Translations under genes and position numbers: made by a program
Shown: piece after piece, positions 26,288 through 35,679 of the stretch
Layout: each line of letters begins with the position of its first letter
How positions within the stretch are numbered: the stretch's first letter is position 1
The notes under the pieces: generated by a model
What the model was told of the DNA's origin: nothing
Database searches by the model: none
Seen by the model: the letters and a program-made list of their open reading frames with translations, nothing else
Assembly (NCBI GenBank): GCA_050745265.1
Contig: JBOGKE010000175.1
Coordinates: 6,046-70,045, forward strand
Direction of reading: 5' to 3'
Origin: RH2-MAG17b sp050745265
GTDB taxonomy: Bacteria > Acidobacteriota > Terriglobia > UBA7540
Length of the DNA: 64,000 bases

Positions 26288-27592
26288 ATGACGACCGAGA
26301 TTGAGACCGAACGTACGGCGCCGCTCTTTTCGCCCGGAAACGCCCTGCCCTTTGTCCTCGTCACCGCGCTGTTCTTTCTCTGGGCCATTCCAAACAACCT
26401 CAACGACATCTTGATCAAGCAGTTCATGACCTCGTTCGAGATTACGCGTTTGCGCGCCGGCCTGGTGCAATCCGCATTTTATATGGGTTATTTCCTGTTT
26501 CCCATGCCCGCCGCGTTCCTGATGCGCAAGTACGGCTACAAGGCGGGCCTGGTAACCGGCCTCTGTCTTTTCGGCACGGGCTCGTTTTTGTTCTGGCCCG
26601 CCGCCGTCATTCGCAGCTATGCGTTCTTTCTGTTCGCGCTCTTCGTGATCGCGAGCGGATCGTCTTTTCTCGAGACCGGATCGAATTCGTTCATCGCGGT
26701 GCTGGGAGATCCACGAACGTCCGAGCGGCGCCTCAATTTCTCGCAAGCGTTCAATCCGCTGGGATCGATCACCGCCGCGCTGATCGGCACGATTTTCATC
26801 TTTTCGGGAGTGGAGTTGACCCCGCGACAGATCGCCGCGCTGAAAGCTTCGGGCCGGCTGGCCACGTATCTGCGCGGTGAAACGCTACGGGTTGTCGAGC
26901 CTTACATCGTGATGGGCGTGATTGTGCTGATCTGGGCTGTGCTGATCCTCAGAACCAAGTTTCCCAAGATTGCCGAGGAAGCCGAACCGCAGGAAACCCG
27001 TCACGCGGGCAGGCTCAGAGACTTGTTACATTATCCTCATTTCCTGCAGGGCGTGGTGGCGCAGTTCTTCTACGTTGGCGCGCAGGTGGGCACGTGGAGT
27101 TATTTCATCTCCTACATCCAGGATTACACCGGCAGCCGCGAAAAAGTAGCCGGATATTTTCTCACCGGCACACTCGTCGCGTTTGCCATCGGGCGCTGGG
27201 TGGCGACATACCTAATGAAGTTCATTCGCCCCAGTACTTTGATGGGCATTTTTGGTATCATCAACATCGTGCTGGTGGGCGCCGGCGTGCTGTTTCCAGG
27301 GTGGGTGGGAGTGTGGGCGGTGCTGCTGACCAGCTTTTTCATGTCGCTGATGTTTCCCACCATCTTTGCGCTAGGAATCAAGGGACTCGGACCGAACACG
27401 AAACTCGGCGGCTCGCTGATCATCATGGCCATCGTCGGCGGCGCCGCCGCTCCGCCCGCCATGGGGCTGATCTACCAGGAGTGCCACAGTATGGCGATTG
27501 CGATGGTTGTGCCACTTCTGTGCTACGTGATCGTCACTTACTACGCTTACTATGGCTCGCGGGTTCGAGTGCCCTCGCGAGAAACCGCGTGA
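26288..27592 (+). CDS. fucP: FucP-type sugar:H+ symporter (major facilitator superfamily)
   Basis: A 434-residue transporter with 12 predicted helices. LFFLWAIPNNLNDILIKQFM matches the FucP family segment that holds the proton-coupling acidic residue, and MRKYGYKAGLVTGL follows the usual loop 2-3 pattern. FSQAFNPLGSITAALIG is another family block. Members import L-fucose, glucose, galactose or N-acetylglucosamine with protons. The adjacent GH2 enzyme, an exo-beta-glucosaminidase by its active-site motifs, suggests the cargo may be an amino sugar or another oligosaccharide product rather than fucose; this is inference from context. Confidence 0.88.
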   Translation: MTTEIETERTAPLFSPGNALPFVLVTALFFLWAIPNNLNDILIKQFMTSFEITRLRAGLVQSAFYMGYFLFPMPAAFLMRKYGYKAGLVTGLCLFGTGSFLFWPAAVIRSYAFFLFALFVIASGSSFLETGSNSFIAVLGDPRTSERRLNFSQAFNPLGSITAALIGTIFIFSGVELTPRQIAALKASGRLATYLRGETLRVVEPYIVMGVIVLIWAVLILRTKFPKIAEEAEPQETRHAGRLRDLLHYPHFLQGVVAQFFYVGAQVGTWSYFISYIQDYTGSREKVAGYFLTGTLVAFAIGRWVATYLMKFIRPSTLMGIFGIINIVLVGAGVLFPGWVGVWAVLLTSFFMSLMFPTIFALGIKGLGPNTKLGGSLIIMAIVGGAAAPPAMGLIYQECHSMAIAMVVPLLCYVIVTYYAYYGSRVRVPSRETA

Positions 27593-27679
27593 CCGAACGG
27601 AGGGGCGACGCGGTGCGTCGCCCGGCTACCCTGCATTGCACCTGATTGGTTCACAAGCTCTCGGGCCGGAGGAAGATAA

Positions 27680-30340
27680 ATGAAAAAGCGCGCAGCATAC
27701 GTTGTGCTTCTCCTTGCTTTGACCGCGGCCCTTGGGATAAAAGCCGCTGCGCAATCGTCCCAGACTGAATCCGGTGCGCGCCTCATGCTCACCGAGGGAT
27801 GGCAGATTCAGTCCTCGGTGAAAGCGACGGACCCTGGAAGCGTGATCTCGACCTCGAATTATACGCCCTCGGGTTGGTATTCCTGCGCGGTGCCGTCCAC
27901 CGTTCTCGCGGCGCTGGTTGCGAACAAAGTCTATCCGAATCCCAACTTCGGAATGAATCTCCGTTCCATTCCGGGCACTTCGTACCCGGTGGGCGGAAAT
28001 TTTTCGATGCTCCAGATGGCCGCGAACAGCCCTTTTCGCGTCTCTTGGTGGTATCGCACTCAGTTCAATTTGCCCGCAGACTCGAGCGGCAAACAATGGT
28101 GGCTGCGCTTTAATGGCATCAACAATAGCGCCAACATCTGGCTCAATGGCCACCAAATCGCCGGCTTGGATCAGGTTGCGGGCATGTACCGGACCTACGA
28201 ATTCAACGTCACACCTGAGGCCGTGGCGGGCGGGCAGAACACGCTCGCCGTCGAAGTTTTTCCGCCAACTCCGCAGGATCTCTCCATCACCTTTGTCGAC
28301 TGGAATCCGCTCCCTCCCGACAAAGATATGGGAATCTTTCGGAGCGTCATGCTCAGCTCGACCGGGCCGGTGGCAGTGCGCAATCCGCAAGTCGTAACGC
28401 ACTTTAATCTGCCCTCCCTGGACGTCGCCCACGTCACCATTGCCGCGGACGTTGAGAACGCAACGGGTCAACCGGTCGAAGGCGTTTTGAAAGCGAACTT
28501 CGGCAGCGTCTCGGTTTCGCAAAACGTGAGTCTCCAGCCGCACGAAACGCGCCGGGTGGCATTCGCGCCGGGCGGCTACCCGGAGCTTGATGTCTCGCAT
28601 CCGCGGCCCTGGTGGCCTTGGCAATACGGCCCGCAGAACCTCTACCGGCTGCATCTCGAATTTGACACCGGCGGCAGGGCTTCCGACCGCGCGACCGTCG
28701 AGTTCGGTATGCGCGAAATCACCTCCGAGCTTGATTCAGCGAACCATCGTGTCTTCAGCGTGAACGGCAAGCGCATTTTAATCCGGGGCGCCGGCTGGTC
28801 ACCCGACATGATGCTGCGCCCGTTACCTCAAAAAGTGGAGGATGAGATTCGATACGTCCGGGATATGAATCTCAATACCATACGGCTCGAAGGCAAATTG
28901 ATGGACCGGCATTTCTACAACTTCTGTGACCGCGAGGGCATTCTCGTGCTCGCCGGCTGGTGCTGCTGCTCGCACTGGGAACGATGGAAGACATGGACGG
29001 CTAAAAACTACGAGGTGGCCGGCGAATCGCTGCGCTCGCAAGTGCGCCTGCTGCGCAATCATCCGTGCATCCTCGCGTTTCTCTACGGAAGCGATAACAC
29101 GCCGCCGGCCGAGGCCGAGGCCGTCTATCTTAAAGTATTCCGTGAAGAACAGTGGCCCGATCCGACCGTGGCCGGCGCTTCATCGCGCAAGACCGTCGGT
29201 GCGGGCTGGACAGGAGTGAAAATGACGGGGCCCTACCAGTACGTGGGGCCGTCGTATTGGTACGAAGACCACACGCGCGGCGGGGCTTACGGGTTCAACA
29301 CGGAAACAAGCCCCGGCCCTGCAATTCCCGTGCTCGCAAGTCTCAAGCAATTTCTACCTTCGGATCATCTGTGGCCCATCGACGCGGTTTGGAATGACCA
29401 CGCCGGCGGCGGCGAATTCAAGAACCTCGACTATTACACCGAGGCGCTCGACAAACGCTATGGCAAAGCTAGCGATCTTAAGGACTACTCCGAAAAAGCT
29501 CAAGTAATGGATTATGAGGGCGAGCGCGCCATGTTCGAGGCCTACGGGCGCAACAAATACACCTCAACCGGGGTCATCCAATGGATGCTGAACAACGCGT
29601 GGCCCTCGACCATCTGGCACCTGTTCGACTACTACCTGCGCCCGGGAGGCGGGTACTTTGGAACCAAGAAGGCTTGTGAGCCGGTGCACATTCAATACTC
29701 GTACGATGACCGGTCAATCGCGGTGGTGAATTCAACGCTCGATTCGTACCGGGGCTACACGGCGCGCGTAGCCGTGTACGATCTCAGCCTGAAACAGAAA
29801 TATTCTCACGAGGAGCGCCTTGATATCGGGCCGGATAGCTCGAGCGTCGCCTTCACGCTCCCCGAGTTGACCAAGCTCTCGAAGACGTACTTCGTGCGGC
29901 TCGAGCTGAGCGATGCTCAGGGACAAATCGTGAGCAGGAATTTCTACTGGCTCTCGGCCCGGCCCGATGCCTTCGACTGGGACCACTCGACGTGGTACTA
30001 CACACCGCTCTCGCAGTTCGCCGATCTCACCGGCCTTGAGAAACTACCTGCCGTGAAGCTGCACAGCTCGGCTCGGGCGGAATCGTCCGGCGGCACAGCC
30101 GCTGAGATTGTGAACGTCGAGAACCCCGGATCGCATTTGGCGTTTTTCGTGCACCTCACGGTGCTGAAGGGCTCGGGGGGCGGCGACATCGAGCCGGTGT
30201 TCTGGCAGGATAACGATTTCGAGCTGATGCCGGGCGAGAGCAGAACGGTCAAGGCTTCGTTCAGCGAATCCGATCTCGCAGGCGCCAAGCCCGAGGTGGA
30301 AGTGAGCGGCTGGAATGTGAAGCCTGCCGTGGCGAACTAA
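27680..30340 (+). CDS. Secreted GH2 enzyme, exo-beta-D-glucosaminidase (CsxA)-like
   Basis: An 886-residue glycosidase with a signal peptide (MKKRAAYVVLLLALTAALGI, cut near AAAQ). Domains in order: an N-terminal jelly-roll (about 35-210, with WWYRTQFNLPA and WLNGHQIAG), an Ig-like domain (210-330), a TIM barrel (330-610) and C-terminal beta-domains. Ordinary GH2 enzymes have Asn-Glu at the acid/base site; here it is Ser-Asp (GSDNTPP, Asp472), and the nucleophile candidate is Glu542 in FNTETSPG. Characterised CsxA uses Asp469 and Glu541, so this matches the exo-beta-glucosaminidase subfamily, which removes glucosamine from chitosan ends. Other exo-activities remain possible. SD GGAGGA before the ATG. 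Confidence 0.85.
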   Translation: MKKRAAYVVLLLALTAALGIKAAAQSSQTESGARLMLTEGWQIQSSVKATDPGSVISTSNYTPSGWYSCAVPSTVLAALVANKVYPNPNFGMNLRSIPGTSYPVGGNFSMLQMAANSPFRVSWWYRTQFNLPADSSGKQWWLRFNGINNSANIWLNGHQIAGLDQVAGMYRTYEFNVTPEAVAGGQNTLAVEVFPPTPQDLSITFVDWNPLPPDKDMGIFRSVMLSSTGPVAVRNPQVVTHFNLPSLDVAHVTIAADVENATGQPVEGVLKANFGSVSVSQNVSLQPHETRRVAFAPGGYPELDVSHPRPWWPWQYGPQNLYRLHLEFDTGGRASDRATVEFGMREITSELDSANHRVFSVNGKRILIRGAGWSPDMMLRPLPQKVEDEIRYVRDMNLNTIRLEGKLMDRHFYNFCDREGILVLAGWCCCSHWERWKTWTAKNYEVAGESLRSQVRLLRNHPCILAFLYGSDNTPPAEAEAVYLKVFREEQWPDPTVAGASSRKTVGAGWTGVKMTGPYQYVGPSYWYEDHTRGGAYGFNTETSPGPAIPVLASLKQFLPSDHLWPIDAVWNDHAGGGEFKNLDYYTEALDKRYGKASDLKDYSEKAQVMDYEGERAMFEAYGRNKYTSTGVIQWMLNNAWPSTIWHLFDYYLRPGGGYFGTKKACEPVHIQYSYDDRSIAVVNSTLDSYRGYTARVAVYDLSLKQKYSHEERLDIGPDSSSVAFTLPELTKLSKTYFVRLELSDAQGQIVSRNFYWLSARPDAFDWDHSTWYYTPLSQFADLTGLEKLPAVKLHSSARAESSGGTAAEIVNVENPGSHLAFFVHLTVLKGSGGGDIEPVFWQDNDFELMPGESRTVKASFSESDLAGAKPEVEVSGWNVKPAVAN

Positions 30341-30377
30341 GCTCAGCTTACTGATTGCTAACAAAGCCGGTCGGAGT

Positions 30378-30491
30378 TGTCAATCTGAGCGCAGCGCAGA
30401 ATCCCTGCATTTAAGTGTTAAACAAATGCGGAGATTCTTCGTCGCCTGCGGCTCCTCAGCATGACACGACCCGGGGTTTTTCTGCAGCCTG
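30378..30491. repeat. Dispersed palindromic repeat (copy 5) upstream of serS
   Basis: TTGTCAATCTGAGCGCAGCGC at the left, AGATTCTTCGTCGCCTGCGGCTC and CATGACACGACC at the right, ending in TTTTTCTGCAGCCTGG. It is closely similar to copies 3 and 6. A further small palindrome GCCGCCCTGAAGGGCGGCGC follows at 30508. Confidence 0.75.
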
Positions 30492-30572
30492 GTGCACCCG
30501 GCGCCTGCCGCCCTGAAGGGCGGCGCAACTGCAAAGCCAGGCGAAGCCGCACAACAGGAGATATCCCGGTTC

Positions 30573-31853
30573 ATGCTGGACCTTGGATTTGTACGCAACA
30601 ACCTGGACCTTGTAAGGCAAAGGCTTAACGACCGCGGCGCGCCCGCGCTGCTGGTTGATTTTGAATCGGCCGATCGTGAGCGCCGGAGGCTACTCTCCGA
30701 GGTCGATGCGCTCAAGGCGCGGCGCAACCGGGTCTCGGACGAAGTTGGCGCGCTGAAGAGGCAGCAGCAGGACGCGTCCGCTCTGATCGAGGAGATGCGC
30801 CAGGTGGGAGCGCAAATCGCCGAAATCGATCAGAAGGCCAAAGCGGGCGACGAAAAACTCCGTGATATCCTGGCCCGCATTCCAAACCTGCCGCACGAAA
30901 GCGTACCGGTGGGTAAGGACGCCGGAAGCAACCGGGAAATCCGGCGCTGGGGCGAGCCGCGAACCTTCGACTTTGAGCCTAAGGCTCACTGGGAGCTCGG
31001 ACCGGCTCTCGGCATTCTCGATTTCGACCGCGCCGCCAAAATCGCCGGAGCGCGCTTCGCCGTCTACTACGGAGTGGGCGCACGGCTCGAACGCGCCCTG
31101 GCCAGTTTCATGCTGGATGTCCATACCCGCGAGCACGGATACTGCGAGGTGCTGCCGCCGTTTATCGTCAACTCAGCGAGCCTGTTCGGGACCGGCCAGT
31201 TGCCGAAGTTCGCCGCGGAGCTTTTCAAGCTTGAGGGAACTGACTATTGGCTGATCCCGACCGCCGAAGTTCCCGTGACCAATCTCTACCGGGACGAGAC
31301 TCTGGATGCCGCCGCACTGCCGCTGAGGTACTGCGCGTGGACTGCGTGCTTTCGCAGCGAGGCGGGATCGTACGGCAAGGACACGCGCGGCCTGATTCGG
31401 AATCACCAGTTCCAAAAAGTCGAGCTGGTGAAATTCGCGCTGCCCGAACAATCGTATGACGAGCTCGAAAGCATGACTCGCGATGCAGGCCGGGTGCTCG
31501 AGCTTCTGGAGCTGCCTTATCGCGTGGTTGTGCTCTCGACGGGCGACCTCGGGTTCAGCGCCGCAAAAACGTATGATCTCGAAGTCTGGTTGCCGTCGAG
31601 CGGCGGCTATCGCGAGATTTCTTCATGCTCGAATTGCGAAGCGTTCCAGGCGCGGCGCGCCAGCATTCGAGTGCGGCGGGGGCAGGGGAAGAGCGAATTC
31701 GTTCACACGCTGAACGGCAGCGGGGTGGCGGTGGGGCGCACCTGGCTTGCGTTACTGGAAAACTATCAGCAAGCCGATGGCTCCGTCAGGGTGCCCAAGG
31801 TGCTCCGGCCCTACCTCGACGGCTTGGATGTAATTCCGCGAGCTGGCAACTGA
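30573..31853 (+). CDS. serS: Seryl-tRNA synthetase
   Basis: Class II aminoacyl-tRNA synthetase charging tRNA-Ser. It has the N-terminal coiled-coil tRNA-binding arm (about 30-100, RRLLSEVDALKARRNRVSDEV...), motif 2 FRSEAGSYGKDTRGLIRNHQF-type sequence, the serine-specific EISSCSNCEAFQARR, and motif 3 NGSGVAVGRTWLALLE. The ATG at 30573 (MLDLGFVRNN) gives 426 residues, the usual length. AGGAG lies 12 bases upstream, rather far. Confidence 0.96.
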   Translation: MLDLGFVRNNLDLVRQRLNDRGAPALLVDFESADRERRRLLSEVDALKARRNRVSDEVGALKRQQQDASALIEEMRQVGAQIAEIDQKAKAGDEKLRDILARIPNLPHESVPVGKDAGSNREIRRWGEPRTFDFEPKAHWELGPALGILDFDRAAKIAGARFAVYYGVGARLERALASFMLDVHTREHGYCEVLPPFIVNSASLFGTGQLPKFAAELFKLEGTDYWLIPTAEVPVTNLYRDETLDAAALPLRYCAWTACFRSEAGSYGKDTRGLIRNHQFQKVELVKFALPEQSYDELESMTRDAGRVLELLELPYRVVVLSTGDLGFSAAKTYDLEVWLPSSGGYREISSCSNCEAFQARRASIRVRRGQGKSEFVHTLNGSGVAVGRTWLALLENYQQADGSVRVPKVLRPYLDGLDVIPRAGN

Positions 31854-31921
31854 CTTGAAGCTCCCGCCTCGCTGTGCTAGTCTGGCCGGAGGATGAACTT
31901 TTACAGCGAGGTGACCTTCCC

Positions 31922-32146
31922 ATGAGCAACTCGACCGCGGCCATCCGGGAACAGTTGATGGTCAAAGATCCGGAATATCAGCGCTTGCGAGAAGAGCACT
32001 CACGCTACAGCGCCCGCCTGGAAGAGCTCGAAGGAAAGCGCTTTCTGACCGAACAGGAACAGATGGACGAGGTCCGGTTGAAAAAGCTGAAGCTGCGCGC
32101 CAAGGACCGGATGGAGGAGCGCGTCCATCAGGCGATGAGCGTTTAA
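31922..32146 (+). CDS. DUF465 (YdcH-like) small helical protein
   Basis: A 74-residue protein with two charged helices: DPEYQRLREEHSRYSARLEELEGKR, then TEQEQMDEVRLKKLKLRAKDRM. The 'L-x-x-EH-x-x-Y/L-x-x-x-I/L-x-x-LE...E-x-x-x-LKK-x-KL-x-x-KD' pattern is that of DUF465/YdcH. The function is unknown. The ATG at 31922 is preceded by GAGGTG; a longer frame to 31874 is not needed. Confidence 0.85.
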   Translation: MSNSTAAIREQLMVKDPEYQRLREEHSRYSARLEELEGKRFLTEQEQMDEVRLKKLKLRAKDRMEERVHQAMSV

Positions 32147-32313
32147 CGTGCATTCCCTCTCTGGGCGCCTGCACCTGGGCGAGGTTTGAAACCTCATTTC
32201 CTCTTCATCCACCTCGCTGTGCGAGGCTTGATCTGGACCGAAGGTATTCCCTACTTTGTGTGAGACCGCGTAAGTCCCCATCCGCAAGCGCCACCAGCCG
32301 CTCCTGAAAACCT

Positions 32314-32934
32314 ATGGTGAGAGAAGGATACGCGTACGGACTTCCGCTGCTTCTGATCGCGGCGGCGCTCTTCGCGTTAAAAATCTATGCGCCCGCGGTT
32401 GTTTTTCTGGTTATCGCCGGATTGGTGCTCAACTTTTTTCGCGATCCTAATCGGGAGGTTCCCAGCGACCCCCACGCCTTGGTTTCACCGGCTGACGGGC
32501 GCGTGGTCGAGATCACCGAGGAAGAACACGAGGGGCGCACGATGCGCCGCCTCAGCATTTTCATGTCCCCGCTCGACGTTCACGTCAATCGCGCGCCCAT
32601 TTCCGGGGTCATCACCAAGGTGATCTACAAGCGCGGGTCTTTCCGCGTGGCCTCACGGGCGTCAGCTTCGGTGGAAAACGAGCAGAACTTTTTCATTCTG
32701 CAAGGCGAGCAGGGGACGGTGTACGTAAAGCAAATCGCTGGCGCTTTGGCGCGGCGCATCGTATTCTGGAAGCGGCCAGGGCAGCGATTGGAACGGGGCG
32801 AGCGCTTCGGCCTGATCAAGTTCGGCTCGCGCGTGGACCTGATCGCCGAACTCACCACCGAATGGCGCGTGAAACCAGGAGACTATGTTAAGGCCGGGAG
32901 CACGATCCTTGGAATCACAGAACCCCGACCTTGA
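32314..32934 (+). CDS. psd: Phosphatidylserine decarboxylase proenzyme (short type)
   Basis: Decarboxylates phosphatidylserine to phosphatidylethanolamine. The 206-residue form has two N-terminal membrane segments (LPLLLIAAALFALKIYAPAVVFLVIAGLVL), LVSPADGRVVEI, MSPLDVHVNRAPISG, and the self-cleavage site in GLIKFGSRVDL, where the Ser after Gly becomes the pyruvoyl group. The short length fits the compact bacterial/archaeal type. The pssA frame starts inside its 3' end. Confidence 0.95.
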   Translation: MVREGYAYGLPLLLIAAALFALKIYAPAVVFLVIAGLVLNFFRDPNREVPSDPHALVSPADGRVVEITEEEHEGRTMRRLSIFMSPLDVHVNRAPISGVITKVIYKRGSFRVASRASASVENEQNFFILQGEQGTVYVKQIAGALARRIVFWKRPGQRLERGERFGLIKFGSRVDLIAELTTEWRVKPGDYVKAGSTILGITEPRP

Positions 32935-33781
32935 GCCGGACCAGGGTAGGCCGCCGCGTCGGGGCATTTACATTTTGCCGAGTCTCTTCACGATCGGCAC
33001 GCTCATCTGCGGCTATTTCGCCATCCTTTCGACTTTACGAGGCGCCGAGCTGCTTGCGAGCGGCGCGGGCGCGGCGCGCCTCGCGTTTGACGATGCGGCG
33101 ATCAAGATCGGCTGGGCCATCGTCTTCGACGGCCTCGACGGCCGGATCGCCCGTCTGACCAACTCGGCCTCGAACTTCGGCAAGGAATTCGATTCGCTTG
33201 CCGATGTGATCACGTTCGGCATCGCTCCGGCGTTCCTAGCCTACGCCTGGGGCGTGCAGGCGATTGATTTGTCGTACGGAGCGCAGCTCGTCCACTACCT
33301 TCAGAAGGCGGGTTGGCTGGTGGGGTTTGCGTTCGTGATCTGCGGCGCCGCCCGGCTCGCGCGCTTTAACATCGACCGGGGCGCCTCGGCCGACCGCCGC
33401 TTTTTCGTAGGGCTTCCCATCCCCGCCGCGGCAGGCGTGGTCGCTGCGATCGTTCACTTTGAGAAATACCCGGTTCAGGATTGGCTGTTCGGCATCGCGT
33501 GGCTCGCCATCGTCGCCGGGGCGGCGTACCTCATGGTGAGCCGCCTGCGCTACCTCAGCTTCAAAACGGTTGACCTGCGCAAGAAGCGTTCCTATCTGTT
33601 GATTATCCTCCTCGGCTTGGTTGTCTGGGCCATCTGGTCGTACTCCGAGCCGGTGCTGCTCGCCCTGGCGCTCGTCTATTTTTTATCAGGTCCCGCACTG
33701 CGCCTGATCTCGAAGTCGCGCTCCCATCCGCCATCCCACAAACCGGAGAGCACGCGGGAGCGCGAGATCCACGCGATATGA
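32885..33781 (+). CDS. pssA: CDP-diacylglycerol-serine O-phosphatidyltransferase
   Basis: Makes phosphatidylserine from CDP-diacylglycerol and serine, supplying the decarboxylase encoded just before it. The CDP-alcohol phosphotransferase signature DG-x2-AR-x8-G-x3-D-x3-D is present (DGLDGRIARLTNSASNFGKE, then FDSLAD). About eight membrane helices. The start is uncertain: ATG at 32885 (AGGAG only 3 bases away) or TTG at 32909 (GGGAG 8 bases away); both overlap psd, which shows tight coupling. The lptE gene overlaps its stop by 4 bases (ATGA). Confidence 0.93.
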   Translation: MLRPGARSLESQNPDLEPDQGRPPRRGIYILPSLFTIGTLICGYFAILSTLRGAELLASGAGAARLAFDDAAIKIGWAIVFDGLDGRIARLTNSASNFGKEFDSLADVITFGIAPAFLAYAWGVQAIDLSYGAQLVHYLQKAGWLVGFAFVICGAARLARFNIDRGASADRRFFVGLPIPAAAGVVAAIVHFEKYPVQDWLFGIAWLAIVAGAAYLMVSRLRYLSFKTVDLRKKRSYLLIILLGLVVWAIWSYSEPVLLALALVYFLSGPALRLISKSRSHPPSHKPESTREREIHAI

Positions 33782-34320
33782 CGCCCCCCAAAGGTTTATT
33801 CCCGCTCCCGGCTCTCGCATTAGCTTTGGGGCTTGCCGCGCTGGCGCCGGCGTGCGGGTACCAGGCGGGCGGTCGCGGCGCGCTCATTCCGCCGGACGTG
33901 CAAACCGTGGCGGTGCCCTTATTCAAGAACGAGACGCCGCAGTTCAAAATCGAGCAGCGACTCACGGCCGCCGTCACCGAGCAGCTTATTGAGCGCACCC
34001 GCTATCGCGTGGTGCAGCGCACCGCAGGCGCAGATGCTGTGTTGAACGGCACGGTGACGGAGATTCGTCAGGGCGCGGTCACGTTCAACCCCAAAACAGG
34101 TAGCGCCACAACTCTTCAGATCGAGGTGGTTGCGGGCGTTGAACTGAGGGATCTGCACACGAAGAAAGTCATATTTTCGAACCCGCGGTACGTCTTCCGC
34201 GAGGAGTACCAAATCAGCCCGACGGCGTCGACGCTGATTGAGGAAGATCCGGCAGCGCTTGAGCGCCTTTCGCAAGACTTTGCGAGAACCCTGGTCACCG
34301 ATCTGCTCGAGAACTTCTAG
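33778..34320 (+). CDS. lptE: LptE-type LPS-assembly lipoprotein
   Basis: A 180-residue lipoprotein: signal peptide with the lipobox ALAPAC-GYQ (Cys26), then VQTVAVPLFKNETPQFKIEQRLTAAVTEQLIERTRYRVV-like LptE domain sequence, which I identify by 'P-F-x-N-x-T' and 'ADAVLNGTVTEI'. LptE plugs LptD in the outer membrane during lipopolysaccharide export, so this is evidence for a diderm envelope. Its start overlaps the pssA stop, giving a phospholipid/envelope operon psd-pssA-lptE. Confidence 0.85.
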   Translation: MTPPKGLFPLPALALALGLAALAPACGYQAGGRGALIPPDVQTVAVPLFKNETPQFKIEQRLTAAVTEQLIERTRYRVVQRTAGADAVLNGTVTEIRQGAVTFNPKTGSATTLQIEVVAGVELRDLHTKKVIFSNPRYVFREEYQISPTASTLIEEDPAALERLSQDFARTLVTDLLENF

Positions 34321-34457
34321 CCCCGGTGGAAAACCTGTCGGATCAGGGCTTTGGCCCGGCTCCGGCGAAACCTTGCAAACGCGCGGCGCGTTGAATTCAT
34401 CTAATATCAGGGTGGGCTGTTAGGTGTGACGTCTTGCCGGCGTCTCGAAGGTGGCTC

Positions 34458-35666
34458 ATGAATCCGGACCTGATTAAACCGATGGGAGACACGAAGCGCA
34501 ACTCTTTCTTGCCGGGGATGATTGCGGCCTGCGCGATTATGGCGGCGTGTGTCTCCGCCGCGGCAGCGAGCCCGCAGGCACGAGCTTCCTCCACGCAGCG
34601 GGCATCCGTATCGACTTCGACGCCGCGCGTTCCTCCTCCCGATCCCGCGGACTCCACGCTTAAGGCGCTCTCGAGCATTCACGTGCTGTCGACCCTCGTT
34701 CAGGCGCCGGTGACGGTGACCGATTCGCAGGGTAACTACGTTCAGGATCTGAACGAGTCCGACTTCGAAATTCTCGACGACGGAGTTCCGCAGCGAATCA
34801 CCCGCTTCGGCCTTGCGACCCAGCCCATCTCGCTGGTGATCCTGGTTCAGACGAATCAGACTGTCGAGCCATTGCTCGGCCAGGTACGCCCGCTCGGCTC
34901 CGTGTTCTCAGGTCTCTTCCTCGGCGACAAGGGACAGGCAGCGGTGGTTTGTTTTGATAGCAGCGTGCGCGTCCTGCAGAACTTCACCAGCGACCCGAAC
35001 GCGCTGAGTCAGGCGCTCCAGAAGATTGCGGCCGGCGGCACGCGAGCGATTCTGAATGATGGACTGGCGCGGGCGATCCTGATGCTCTCCCGTGAGCCGT
35101 CAACCGACCGGCGCGTGATCCTCGTTTTTTCCGAAGGCTTCAATCGGGGCAGCGAAACGGGCCGGGATGAAATCATCCGCGCCGCCACCGCCGCGGGCAT
35201 CGCCATTTACGGCGTGCGATTCGAGCCGGTGAATGCGCTGCTGCACAACAAACAGCCGGCCCCGGCCCCGAGCCCCATCGACGACAACATGGGAAGGCCC
35301 GGCGTGCCCGGCCATCCGCAGACGCCGGGATCAGTGCAAAGTTATTGGGACACGCCGATTGATGGCTTACCCTTGATCACGGATTCACTGAACGTGGTGC
35401 GGTCGGCTCGCCGCCGGGACCTGGTCGCTGCTTACGCAGATTACACGGGTGGGGTCGCGCTGGGAAATTGGAAGCAAGGTGCGCTGCAGGGACAACTCCA
35501 GAGGATCGCCCTCGACGTCAACAGCCAGTACATGCTCGCCTACGTGCCGAGCACGCTCCATCAAACCGGGTTCCACCGCCTGCGCGTTGTGGTGCGCGAA
35601 CCCGGACTGAAAGTGCGAGCGCGGGCGGGATATTTTTATCTGACCGCGACCACCAAGAAAAAATAA
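34458..35666 (+). CDS. VWFA-related acidobacterial domain protein
   Basis: A 402-residue secreted protein. After a signal peptide (about 15-38) comes APVTVTDSQGNYVQDLNESDFEILDDGVPQ, the start of the 'VWFA-related Acidobacterial domain' family, then a von Willebrand A-like fold with LVILVQTNQTVEP in place of the usual DxSxS MIDAS, so metal binding is doubtful. The end YMLAYVPSTLHQTGFHRLRV is also typical. The function is unknown; the family is multiplied in Acidobacteriota and is the best single taxonomic marker in the window. The start is ATG at 34458 after AAGGTGG. Confidence 0.92.
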   Translation: MNPDLIKPMGDTKRNSFLPGMIAACAIMAACVSAAAASPQARASSTQRASVSTSTPRVPPPDPADSTLKALSSIHVLSTLVQAPVTVTDSQGNYVQDLNESDFEILDDGVPQRITRFGLATQPISLVILVQTNQTVEPLLGQVRPLGSVFSGLFLGDKGQAAVVCFDSSVRVLQNFTSDPNALSQALQKIAAGGTRAILNDGLARAILMLSREPSTDRRVILVFSEGFNRGSETGRDEIIRAATAAGIAIYGVRFEPVNALLHNKQPAPAPSPIDDNMGRPGVPGHPQTPGSVQSYWDTPIDGLPLITDSLNVVRSARRRDLVAAYADYTGGVALGNWKQGALQGQLQRIALDVNSQYMLAYVPSTLHQTGFHRLRVVVREPGLKVRARAGYFYLTATTKKK

Positions 35667-35679
35667 TCGCCCGACAGGA

